64,000 nt of DNA from contig NZ_CP072309.1 in assembly GCF_017726655.1 (NCBI RefSeq), positions 310,001 through 374,000 on the forward strand. The letters are read 5' to 3'. This DNA is from Agrobacterium tumefaciens (lineage in GTDB: Bacteria > Pseudomonadota > Alphaproteobacteria > Rhizobiales > Rhizobiaceae). Made by a program: the position numbers and the translations under genes. The notes under the pieces were generated by a model. The model saw only the letters and a list, made by a program, of their open reading frames with translations. It was not told the DNA's origin and ran no database searches. Positions 1 through 7,056 of the stretch are shown here, one piece after another (positions within the stretch are counted from its first letter, which is position 1; every line of letters starts with the position of its first letter).

Positions 1-284
1 CAATCCGCCTCTCGGCGCTGAACCGCCGCACCACGCCGGTTCTCAACGGCAAGGTCTTCTACGTGTCGGCGGACAGCATCGAAGAAAATGCCGGTCTCCA
101 GGTAAAGGATGTCTATATCGTTCGTGTGCAGATCCCTGACGAAGAAATCGCCAAGGTCCATAATTTCCACCCCGTGCCCGGCATGCCGGCCGATGTCCTG
201 ATCCAGACGTCAGAGCGTACCTTCTTCGAATATCTGACGAAGCCGATCGCCGACAGCATGTCGCGCGCCTTCAAGGAAAGATGA
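1..284 (+). CDS. HlyD/PrsE-family type I secretion membrane-fusion protein (C-terminal fragment)
   Basis: This is the 3' end of a gene that begins before the window. The frame is open from base 3 and ends at TGA 282-284. The residues match the C-terminal beta-barrel and tail of HlyD/PrsE-type periplasmic adaptors: a PVLNGKVFYVSAD segment, a central VYIVRVQIP strand, then the family-typical PGMPADVLIQTSERTFFEYLTKP run up to PIADSMSRAFKE. Adaptors of this family link an inner-membrane ABC exporter to TolC. In Sinorhizobium the PrsDE system secretes the glycanases that trim succinoglycan, which fits the neighbouring exo genes. The family call is solid. The PrsE identity rests on context, so no symbol is given. 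Confidence 0.85.
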   Translation, partial: IRLSALNRRTTPVLNGKVFYVSADSIEENAGLQVKDVYIVRVQIPDEEIAKVHNFHPVPGMPADVLIQTSERTFFEYLTKPIADSMSRAFKER

Positions 285-367
285 ATAAATTACAGCAGTG
301 TAGACTGTCTTTCGGTGGTGCGTCGACCTATAATGACCTCCTCGGTGCCGGGCTCGGGAGAAGCAAA

Positions 368-862
368 ATGGCGGTAATGTCGGACGTATTGCTGCTGGTC
401 GGCAGGTTGAATTACGTGTGGACCAACACCGAAAGCCTGATGATCTATCTGATCGTCCATCTCCTGAAAGTGGACAAGGAGGCCGCCATCGTCGTGTTCC
501 TCACCCTCAATACCACGCGCGCGCGCATGGACCTGATTGAGCGACTGGCAAAGCTTCCCACCTCCGATGCAAAGGATCGCAAGACGATCCTGTCCATCAT
601 GGCACGCCTGAAGAAGGAAGCGAAAACGCGCAACAAATATAATCACTGCATTTATTCGTTCGACGAGAAGGGCGAAATCGCCAGCACGCAGTTGATGCGG
701 TTGGTGGAAGATGACAGGCAGGTGCGCTACGGCAAGGTGGAAAAGATGGACGAGAAGGAAATCGAGCACCTCGAAAAATCCATTGCCGACATCGTTGCGG
801 TCAGTAAGGACATGTGGAGTTTCATCCACGCCAGCCCGCATGTCTCAGCGGATTATCTCTAG
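368..862 (+). CDS. Hypothetical protein with HEPN-like R-x4-H motif
   Basis: A 164-residue, mostly helical protein of unknown function. I chose ATG 368 because GGGAG lies 7 nt upstream (356-360) and a TATAAT hexamer at 329-334 could be its -10 box. An in-frame ATG at 281 overlaps the previous stop and would add 29 residues, so it remains possible. The middle carries FLTLNTTRARMDLIERL, and later RNKYNHCIYSF, where R and H spaced as R-x4-H resemble the catalytic motif of HEPN RNases. No signal peptide is seen. The stop overlaps the exoQ stop region on the other strand by 4 nt. The HEPN link is inference from one motif plus predicted helicity. Confidence 0.7.
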   Translation: MAVMSDVLLLVGRLNYVWTNTESLMIYLIVHLLKVDKEAAIVVFLTLNTTRARMDLIERLAKLPTSDAKDRKTILSIMARLKKEAKTRNKYNHCIYSFDEKGEIASTQLMRLVEDDRQVRYGKVEKMDEKEIEHLEKSIADIVAVSKDMWSFIHASPHVSADYL

Positions 863-2127
863 GCTTTTGTCTGTAGTCGCATGCCGATCGCCGGATGAAG
901 CTCGCTACCCCGCGCTGCCCTTGCCGGAAGACACAGCTTGCCCGCCGCGAAATAGAGCAGGAATGAGCCTATCTGGTACGGGAAGATGATGTCGATCTCG
1001 ACGAATGACCGGACGACAAACAGTGCGCAGATCGCAAATAGGATGACGCCCTGCGGATCGCTCCTGCGCATCAGAACCGAGCGAAGATGCCCGAGCAGGG
1101 TACCGTAGAGCACGATCGCAAGCAAAACCATGCCGACGAAGCCGTTTTCGACAACCGTTTCGATATAGGTATTATGGAAATGGAAGCCGCTGCGGCCGGT
1201 AATGAAGAAATCATTCCACAGCCTTTCTGCATCCGCAAAACCCACCACCCAGAAACCTTGGTACCCGACACCCAGGATGGGATTCTGTTTTGCCGCCTCG
1301 ATACCCTGCTGCCATAGATAGGTGCGGCCGGTCAGCGTCGAGTCCTTGCCGAAAATGCCGAGGATGGCGTCTAGCAGGCCAAACTGCAGGGACGCCACAG
1401 CCAAGAGAGCGCCGAGACCGCCGAGCGCAAAAAACGTGATCTTGCGGTTGGCAGGGGACAGCATGCCCATCGGAATGAAACCGACGATGAGGGCAACCGC
1501 AGCCGCCGTGGTGATGGCTGATGTCGCAGACTGCGACGCCAGCAAACTATAGGCAGACAACAGGCCCGTAACGCCGGCAATCGGTAACCAAATGCCTCGC
1601 TGCTTCAGAACCAACACGGAGGATGCGGCGAAGATGACGCCAAGCGACGCATAAAAGCCGAGCTGGTTCTTAGAGGAGAAAGCACCAACGAAACTATAGG
1701 TGCCATCAAGCGCGTCGAAGAGATAGATGCCGAAGAGAAGCGAATAAAGCAGCACAAGGGCGATGCCGATGAGCGCACCCCGTGTCATCGTCCGTATGGA
1801 AATTACCCGCATGGCGATGAGCGCGCAGACAATATGCGTCATATATTGGATTGAAGCGCGCATGGTCACGGAGACCGCCTCTGACCAGAAGCTCGACAGG
1901 ACGGTGAGGATGCCGAAAGCGAATATCCATAAGTAGCGCGGATAATTGCCAAGCACCCGCCGGTAATCTACGAGCACAAGCGGCAGCCACAGGCCATAAT
2001 AGGCCAGAACCGAAACCATTCCGAAGCGCGACGAATAAGCGAAAACGAAGAATGACAGCGCGATGGCCGCCATTCCGTAGATCTCGTTGCGTTCAGGGTC
2101 GATCAGGGCCGATTTGGCAATCCGCAT
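859..2127 (-). CDS. exoQ: O-antigen ligase/polymerase family protein, ExoQ-like
   Basis: A 422-residue polytopic inner-membrane protein of the Wzy_C/O-antigen ligase family. Roughly ten to twelve hydrophobic segments span residues 17-400. A large loop near residues 265-320 contains the family signatures LTGRTYLW, NPILGVGYQGFW and HFHNTYIETVVENG. ExoQ is needed for high-molecular-weight succinoglycan polymerisation in Sinorhizobium. The gene is third in the order exoY-exoF-exoQ, the same as in the S. meliloti exo cluster, and starts 7 nt after the exoF stop. I see no exoZ or exoB downstream: the next gene is convergent. Symbol confidence is moderate because it depends on gene order. Confidence 0.85.
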   Translation of the reverse strand: MRIAKSALIDPERNEIYGMAAIALSFFVFAYSSRFGMVSVLAYYGLWLPLVLVDYRRVLGNYPRYLWIFAFGILTVLSSFWSEAVSVTMRASIQYMTHIVCALIAMRVISIRTMTRGALIGIALVLLYSLLFGIYLFDALDGTYSFVGAFSSKNQLGFYASLGVIFAASSVLVLKQRGIWLPIAGVTGLLSAYSLLASQSATSAITTAAAVALIVGFIPMGMLSPANRKITFFALGGLGALLAVASLQFGLLDAILGIFGKDSTLTGRTYLWQQGIEAAKQNPILGVGYQGFWVVGFADAERLWNDFFITGRSGFHFHNTYIETVVENGFVGMVLLAIVLYGTLLGHLRSVLMRRSDPQGVILFAICALFVVRSFVEIDIIFPYQIGSFLLYFAAGKLCLPARAARGSELHPAIGMRLQTKA

Positions 2128-2134
2128 GAAGACC

Positions 2135-3403
2135 TCACTGCATCAGGATTTCAGACGAAACCTTGATGACATCCCCGGGCTGAAGCAAGGCGTTTTCATC
2201 CACTTTCAGCTCTTTCGGCGTGCCGTTTTCCTCACGAACGACGACGTAAGAGATGGTTGCGGACTTGCCCGACGGGTCGAAACGGATCGCTTCCGCCGAC
2301 TGCGCGAGCGCCTCCGACATCAATTCCCGGCTGGTGGTAAGCTGCAGATTGAGCTTGTCGAGTTCGGCTTCCGTGTCCTGCAATTCCTTGGAGCGCTGCG
2401 CCACCCAGTCATTGCGCAGGTTGATCTCATCCTGAGTCGCCTTGTTGATATCCTGCTTGGCGCGCAGCGACTGCGTGTCGATATCAAGCAGCGTGGATTC
2501 GACCTCGGCCGCGCGCTCTTCCGCGGAAATACGGCGCTGCGACAGTGCCAAACCCTGCTCGTTCAGCCGGTTAACGCGATCGCGGTCCTCGTTGGCAAGC
2601 TGAAGCTGGCGGTTCTGGGTTTCGGATTTTTTCTTCAGGGATTCGACCTCGCTCTGCAACAGCGCATGCAGGTCGGTCAGGGCCTTGAGCTGCAGGGTGT
2701 AACGCTCGGTTCGAGACTTCATCAGTGCGCTTTCGCTGGCAAGGAGAGTATCGATCTCGGCAATTTTCTCCATCTCCGGCGTCTTGGTGATCGACTGATC
2801 GCCCTTGACCTCGGCAATCAAGCGCGCCTGACGCGCCAGCAACCTTGCCCGCTGGTTGTCATAAACGGCGGCATCACCGCGCGCATTGATGAAATCGCGT
2901 GCGAAGCGCTGCCCCGCATCGGACCGTCGCAACCCGCCAGCCAGGCTGACGGCCTTGAGAACGGTGATATTCGGTGCATAGGGGTACTCACCCGGCGTCT
3001 GCACGTCACCGCTCAAAAAGATCGGCCGGAACTGCGCGATCTCGACGGAGGCGGAAGGCAGGTTGCGCAAGGCAAACTTGCTTTGAAGCTGGGCGCCGAT
3101 CTCTTCGCTGACCTCGGACGGCGTTTTGCCTGCGACGTCGAGTTGACCGATGAAGGGCAACGACAGTGAGCCGGATGGACCAACGGAATAATCACCGTTG
3201 ATCACATCCCAGTTGCGGATACTGCCATCCGCCGGTTGCCATTCGGCGACACGGATGCGCAGCTTGTCGGCGGTGCCGAGTTTATATTGGGCGCCGTCCG
3301 CAGCCGAGGCGGAAAGCGGCGCGGAAAAGGCAACGGAGGCCGCGAGAAGGAGAGCCACAAACGAGCGATGGGCGGGGCGGCGGGCGGCAGAAAAGCCGTT
3401 CAT
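2135..3403 (-). CDS. exoF: Polysaccharide export protein ExoF
   Basis: A 422-residue secreted protein with a signal peptide (positive start, hydrophobic FVALLLAASVAFSAPLSASA ending near residue 35). It has a Poly_export domain (YKLGTADKLRIRVAEW through VEIAQF, about 40-125), an SLBB-like segment (FLSGDVQTPGEYPYAP, about 128-165), and a long charged coiled coil (about 190-345) before a C-terminal beta region containing LQPGDVIKVS. This matches ExoF, the periplasmic/outer-membrane export component used in succinoglycan synthesis, which has the same extended coiled coil. It lies between exoY and exoQ on the same strand, but a 182-nt structured spacer separates it from exoY. Confidence 0.9.
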   Translation of the reverse strand: MNGFSAARRPAHRSFVALLLAASVAFSAPLSASAADGAQYKLGTADKLRIRVAEWQPADGSIRNWDVINGDYSVGPSGSLSLPFIGQLDVAGKTPSEVSEEIGAQLQSKFALRNLPSASVEIAQFRPIFLSGDVQTPGEYPYAPNITVLKAVSLAGGLRRSDAGQRFARDFINARGDAAVYDNQRARLLARQARLIAEVKGDQSITKTPEMEKIAEIDTLLASESALMKSRTERYTLQLKALTDLHALLQSEVESLKKKSETQNRQLQLANEDRDRVNRLNEQGLALSQRRISAEERAAEVESTLLDIDTQSLRAKQDINKATQDEINLRNDWVAQRSKELQDTEAELDKLNLQLTTSRELMSEALAQSAEAIRFDPSGKSATISYVVVREENGTPKELKVDENALLQPGDVIKVSSEILMQ

Positions 3404-3502
3404 CGGGAAACTCCCTGTTAGCGGATCGCCTTACCGGCGATCAGGCCGTCGCGCGACCCGCGGGCCGCGCCGCAAAAGCGGCCGATACGATTAGCACCAA
3501 TA

Positions 3503-3544
3503 ACGCACCCAAGGACCGGACTTGGGATCCCGGTCAGGGTGCGT
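3503..3544 (-). other. Two-tier hairpin in the exoY-exoF spacer
   Basis: Outer arms ACGCACCC (3503-3510) and GGGTGCGT (3537-3544) are perfectly complementary. They enclose a second perfect stem, GACCGG (3514-3519) with CCGGTC (3530-3535), around a 10-nt loop. No run of T follows on the minus strand, so it looks less like an intrinsic terminator than an mRNA processing or stability element, or a leader structure for exoF. A smaller stem GATCGCC/GGCGATC follows at 3424-3442, about 20 nt upstream of the exoF start. Confidence 0.5.
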
Positions 3545-3585
3545 GTCGAAACGAAGATCGATAAAGCCGAACTCAATATCGGTAT

Positions 3586-4266
3586 TCAGTAGCTTCCGCG
3601 TGACAGGCACACGGCGGGGATCGTCTTAACGATAATGAACACATCCTGGCGCATGGACCAGTTCTGTACATACTGCGTATCGAAGGCGACGCGGGTCTTG
3701 TAGGACACGTCGTTGCGGCCGCTGATCTGCCACAGGCCGGTGAGACCCGGACGGGTGCTCAGGTAATAGGCGGCAGCATTTTCGTAATAGCTAAGTTCCT
3801 CATCCACGACAGGACGCGGACCGACGACACTCATTTCCCCACGAATGATGTTCAGGAGCTGCGGCAGTTCGTCGAGCGAGAGCTTGCGCAGAACGGCACC
3901 GACGGCCGTAACACGCGGATCGTTCTTGAGTTTTCGGGTCGCACGCCATTCCTCGGCGGCTTCCGGATTGGCGGCAAGATATTGCCGCAGGATCTCATCA
4001 CCGTTCATCGCCATCGTCCTGAATTTCAGGCAATGGAAATAACGGCCATTATGGCCTACACGACGGTGGCCATAAAAGATCGGGCCAGGATCAGACAATT
4101 TCACCAGCACTGCGATCAACAGGAATATCGGGCTGAAGATAAGCAGCGCAAGTGCAGCAGACGTCACATCGAAGCTGCGTTTTGCGATGCCTCCGATAGG
4201 GAAACTGACATCGAAATCTTCGGAGCTGCTGAGTGTCTGTTCAGCCGATTGGGTCGCGGACTTCAT
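3586..4266 (-). CDS. exoY: Undecaprenyl-phosphate galactose phosphotransferase ExoY
   Basis: A 226-residue bacterial sugar transferase that moves galactose-1-phosphate from UDP-galactose onto undecaprenyl phosphate, the first step of succinoglycan repeat-unit assembly. I chose ATG 4266 (start MKSATQSAEQ) because GGAG lies just upstream; a longer frame to 4386 lacks a site. A single N-terminal hydrophobic segment (ALALLIFSPIFLLIAVLVKL, about residues 35-55) is followed by the catalytic domain with DPGPIFY, FRTM, LRKLSLDELPQLLNIIRGEMSVVGPRP and TRPGLTGLWQISGRND. These are the classical membrane-binding and catalytic motifs of the PglC/WbaP/ExoY family. It heads the exoY-exoF-exoQ set. Confidence 0.93.
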   Translation of the reverse strand: MKSATQSAEQTLSSSEDFDVSFPIGGIAKRSFDVTSAALALLIFSPIFLLIAVLVKLSDPGPIFYGHRRVGHNGRYFHCLKFRTMAMNGDEILRQYLAANPEAAEEWRATRKLKNDPRVTAVGAVLRKLSLDELPQLLNIIRGEMSVVGPRPVVDEELSYYENAAAYYLSTRPGLTGLWQISGRNDVSYKTRVAFDTQYVQNWSMRQDVFIIVKTIPAVCLSRGSY

Positions 4267-4886
4267 AGAGAGAACTCCATTTATGTTTTGCGATTGGTCG
4301 GTGCCCGGAGGCGCGTCTTTCCGTCTTAAGGAGATAACAAGTGTGTGTTCGGAATTTGATGCTAATGGATTTTTTGTAAGGCACATTGGCCATCACCGTC
4401 TATGCGATTTCTTGCGCAAGCGGCCGATCAACGTTCGGGCAATATTAACGGTTGCATAAAAAAGAAACAAATGTGTCGACGGCCATGTGTTCAGAGCATG
4501 GGTGCCGCCTGAACATGTATTGGATTTTGTGCGGTCAGCGGTCTGTTCTTATGTGTTTCTTATGACTTGGCGCGACGGGACAGAAACGATAAGAACAGCC
4601 AAGGATCTGGTGGACTATTAAATTTTTTTGCGCCGCAGCAAGATTGTGGCAATGCATATAAAATTTGACATATCGCCCCGCTGTTTTTTGTACGATACCG
4701 TGCCTTGAACAAGAAAAAGCGATGGAAAAATCGCTAAAGCGCGGCAAACGCGGCAGAACCGAGGCGAAATACCGCAGTTTCCTCATAGCAGCCGCGCACT
4801 AATCGCATAGCTCAAGGCGCTTTTTTTACCGCGGCGGGGCCGCGCGGCCTGCCATTCGCAGATTTCGGGGCAAAAGTCCGCGGGAA
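4267..4886. promoter_or_regulatory. Long AT-rich upstream region of exoY
   Basis: A 620-nt stretch without a convincing gene, lying upstream of exoY and downstream of the XRE regulator. Its centre (about 4440-4720) is clearly more AT-rich than the surroundings and contains T- and A-runs typical of promoter DNA. An inverted repeat TGTTCAG (4488-4494) / CTGAACA (4509-4515), spacer 14 nt, is a candidate regulator site about 220-250 nt before the exoY start. A short open frame at 4535-4786 on the minus strand has no recognisable family or ribosome site. No exoX-like small gene is seen here. Confidence 0.45.
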
Positions 4887-5435
4887 TCAGAAGGTCGGAG
4901 GCGTGCACGCGCTGATGACTTCGCATGGAACCGGACCGACACAGCGAAAGCGGTGAGGCCTTCGGCTTTCGAAATAATAGGCATCGCCCGGCCCGAGCAC
5001 GCGCCTTTCCTTATCGACAGTCACCTCCAGCCGCCCGGAGAGGATGATACCGCCCTCTTCGCCATCATGAACCAAAGGCACCTTGCCGGTATCGGCGCCG
5101 GGCTGATAACATTCCTTCAGTATTTGCAGGCTTCGGCCGAAGACATTATCACCCACCTGCCGGAAGGAAATCGGACCCTTGCCGATTTCGACGAGCTCAT
5201 CCGCCCGGTAGAACGCCTTGCGGCTTGTCTCGGGCTCGAAGGCGAAAAACTCGGCAAGGCCGATCGGTATTCCATCTAGGATGCGCTTCAACGCTCCGAC
5301 AGATGGGTTGGAGGTGTTGGATTCGATCAGCGAAATAGTTGAATTTGTGACCCCGGCGCGTCTTGCGAGCTCCCTCTGAGAGATATTGTGGCGAAGCCTC
5401 AAATGACGCAAACGTCCACCGATATCCACCGACAT
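4887..5435 (-). CDS. XRE-family regulator with C-terminal cupin domain
   Basis: A 182-residue cytoplasmic DNA-binding protein. Residues about 7-62 form a helix-turn-helix domain (LRHLRLRHNISQRELARRAG, then TNSTISLIE). Residues about 105-178 form a cupin with GEEGGIILSGRLEVTV, VLGPGDAYYF and RRPHRFRC. This architecture is that of PuuR-type regulators, where the cupin probably senses a small metabolite. It is divergent from an omega-amino-acid aminotransferase 144 nt away, so that gene is the likely target. A short dyad at 5458-5471 lies just before its own start. The effector is unknown. Confidence 0.88.
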   Translation of the reverse strand: MSVDIGGRLRHLRLRHNISQRELARRAGVTNSTISLIESNTSNPSVGALKRILDGIPIGLAEFFAFEPETSRKAFYRADELVEIGKGPISFRQVGDNVFGRSLQILKECYQPGADTGKVPLVHDGEEGGIILSGRLEVTVDKERRVLGPGDAYYFESRRPHRFRCVGPVPCEVISACTPPTF

Positions 5436-5457
5436 GCCTGCTCTCCCGTTGCCCTTG

Positions 5458-5471
5458 TTCGAAATATCGAA
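5458..5471. promoter_or_regulatory. Dyad TTCGA-4-TCGAA, candidate operator
   Basis: Perfect arms TTCGA (5458-5462) and TCGAA (5467-5471) flank a 4-nt AT centre. The site lies 22 nt upstream of the XRE-cupin start and about 110 nt upstream of the divergent aminotransferase, a sensible position for autoregulation and control of the partner. Assignment to this regulator is inference. Confidence 0.3.
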
Positions 5472-5579
5472 AACATGCCTTTAGGCGAAGAGCAATATCA
5501 ATAGCTTGGTCACGAATAGAAAAGGGCTTGTTCAGTCGCCAAAATAGCTTTCAATCGCGGCCACGAACAGGAGACTATC

Positions 5580-6914
5580 ATGGACAACCCGAGCCGATCC
5601 AATTCCACCTCTCTCGACAGCTACTGGATGCCTTTCACTGCCAACCGGCAGTTCAAGGCAAATCCTCGCCTGCTGACCAGCGCCGAAGGCATGTATTACA
5701 CCAGCAACGACGGCCGTCAGGTTCTGGACGGCACCGCTGGTCTGTGGTGCGTCAATGCCGGCCACGGTCGTCACCAGATAGCATCCGCCGTCAAGCATCA
5801 GCTTTCGACGATGGATTATGCGCCATCTTTCCAGATGGGCCACCCGATCGCCTTTGAATTTGCCGAACGGCTGGCGGAAATCGCGCCCGGGCCGGAAGGG
5901 GCGAAACTGGACCGTGTCTTCTACACCGGCTCTGGATCGGAATCCGTCGATACAGCCCTGAAGATCGCCATCGCCTATCAGCGCGCTATCGGACAGGGCA
6001 CGCGGACGCGTCTCATTGGTCGGGAGCGAGGTTACCACGGCGTCGGTTTTGGCGGCATCTCGGTGGGTGGCCTCGTTAACAACCGTCGCGTCTTCCCGCA
6101 GATCCCCGCCGACCATCTGCGACACACCCACGATCTCGCGAAGAACAGCTTCGTCAAAGGTCAACCCGAGCACGGCGCAGAGCTTGCGGACGATCTGGAA
6201 CGGTTGGTCGCCCTGCATGGGGCCGAAACGATCGCTGCCTGCATCGTTGAGCCCGTGGCCGGCTCGACCGGCGTGCTTGTGCCACCGAAGGGTTACCTCG
6301 AACGCCTGCGGGCCATCTGCGACAAGCACGGCATCCTTCTGATTTTCGATGAAGTCATTACCGGATTCGGCCGCATGGGCTCGACCTTCGCCACGAACTA
6401 TTTCGGCGTTACCCCCGATATCGTCACCACGGCCAAAGGCCTGACCAATGGCGCGATCCCGATGGGTGCGGTCTTTACCAGCCGCAAGGTGCATGACGCC
6501 TTGATGCATGGGCCGGAAAACCAGATCGAGCTTTTCCATGGCTACACCTACTCCGGTCACCCGGTGGCCTGCGCCGCCGGCATCGCCACACTTGATATCT
6601 ATCGCGACGGAGGTCTCTTCACCCGCGCTGCCGAACTGCAGGATGCTTGGCATGACGCCATCCATTCGCTGAAGGACCTGCCCAATGTGATCGACATTCG
6701 CACCATCGGCTTCATCGCCGGCATCGAGTTGCAGCCACGTGACGGTGCTGCGGGCGCGCGTGCCTATGATGTCTTTGTGGATTGCTTCGAGCGTGGCCTG
6801 CTGATCCGCGTGACCGGCGACATCATCGCTCTGTCGCCGCCGCTCATCGCCGAAAAATCCCATTTCGACGATATTGTCTCCATCCTGAGTGAAGCGCTCA
6901 AACGGGCGCAGTGA
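5580..6914 (+). CDS. Omega-amino acid (beta-alanine)--pyruvate aminotransferase
   Basis: A 444-residue class III PLP-dependent aminotransferase. The N-terminal SYWMPFTANRQF, the TGSGSESVDTALKIA cofactor-phosphate loop, LIGRERGYHGVGFGG, LLIFDEVITGFGR with the PLP-ring aspartate, and TTAKGLTNGAIPMGAV carrying the Schiff-base lysine near residue 286 all match the beta-alanine:pyruvate transaminase group. The family moves the terminal amino group of beta-alanine or similar omega-amino acids to pyruvate, giving a semialdehyde and alanine. The gene stands alone between a divergent XRE-cupin regulator and a strong terminator. The exact substrate cannot be read from sequence; putrescine- or GABA-related amines are alternatives. 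Confidence 0.88.
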   Translation: MDNPSRSNSTSLDSYWMPFTANRQFKANPRLLTSAEGMYYTSNDGRQVLDGTAGLWCVNAGHGRHQIASAVKHQLSTMDYAPSFQMGHPIAFEFAERLAEIAPGPEGAKLDRVFYTGSGSESVDTALKIAIAYQRAIGQGTRTRLIGRERGYHGVGFGGISVGGLVNNRRVFPQIPADHLRHTHDLAKNSFVKGQPEHGAELADDLERLVALHGAETIAACIVEPVAGSTGVLVPPKGYLERLRAICDKHGILLIFDEVITGFGRMGSTFATNYFGVTPDIVTTAKGLTNGAIPMGAVFTSRKVHDALMHGPENQIELFHGYTYSGHPVACAAGIATLDIYRDGGLFTRAAELQDAWHDAIHSLKDLPNVIDIRTIGFIAGIELQPRDGAAGARAYDVFVDCFERGLLIRVTGDIIALSPPLIAEKSHFDDIVSILSEALKRAQ

Positions 6915-6936
6915 AATTACTAATCACTAATAAATA

Positions 6937-6967
6937 AAAGGCTGCAATATATATTGCAGCCTTTTTT
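6937..6967 (+). terminator. Intrinsic terminator after the aminotransferase
   Basis: A perfect 11-bp stem, GGCTGCAATAT (6940-6950) with ATATTGCAGCC (6951-6961), is followed by TTTTTT on the plus strand and preceded by AAAA. The symmetric flanks would let it work in both directions. Confidence 0.88.
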
Positions 6968-7056
6968 GACTTCCATCAAGCGTGGAACAAATAGAACATT
7001 CATTAAACATATTCTATTATCGTCTCGCAGTATAACAACTGCGTGGGAATACTCTT

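Noticed and set aside
4535..4786. Short minus-strand frame (83 codons) upstream of exoY as a possible exoX
   Set aside because: No ribosome site, no membrane pattern like ExoX and odd composition; it lies in the AT-rich promoter region.
5532..6863. A 443-codon open frame antisense to the aminotransferase
   Set aside because: It lacks family similarity, has the composition of a mirror frame of GC-rich coding DNA, and the sense frame is a clear class III aminotransferase with all motifs.
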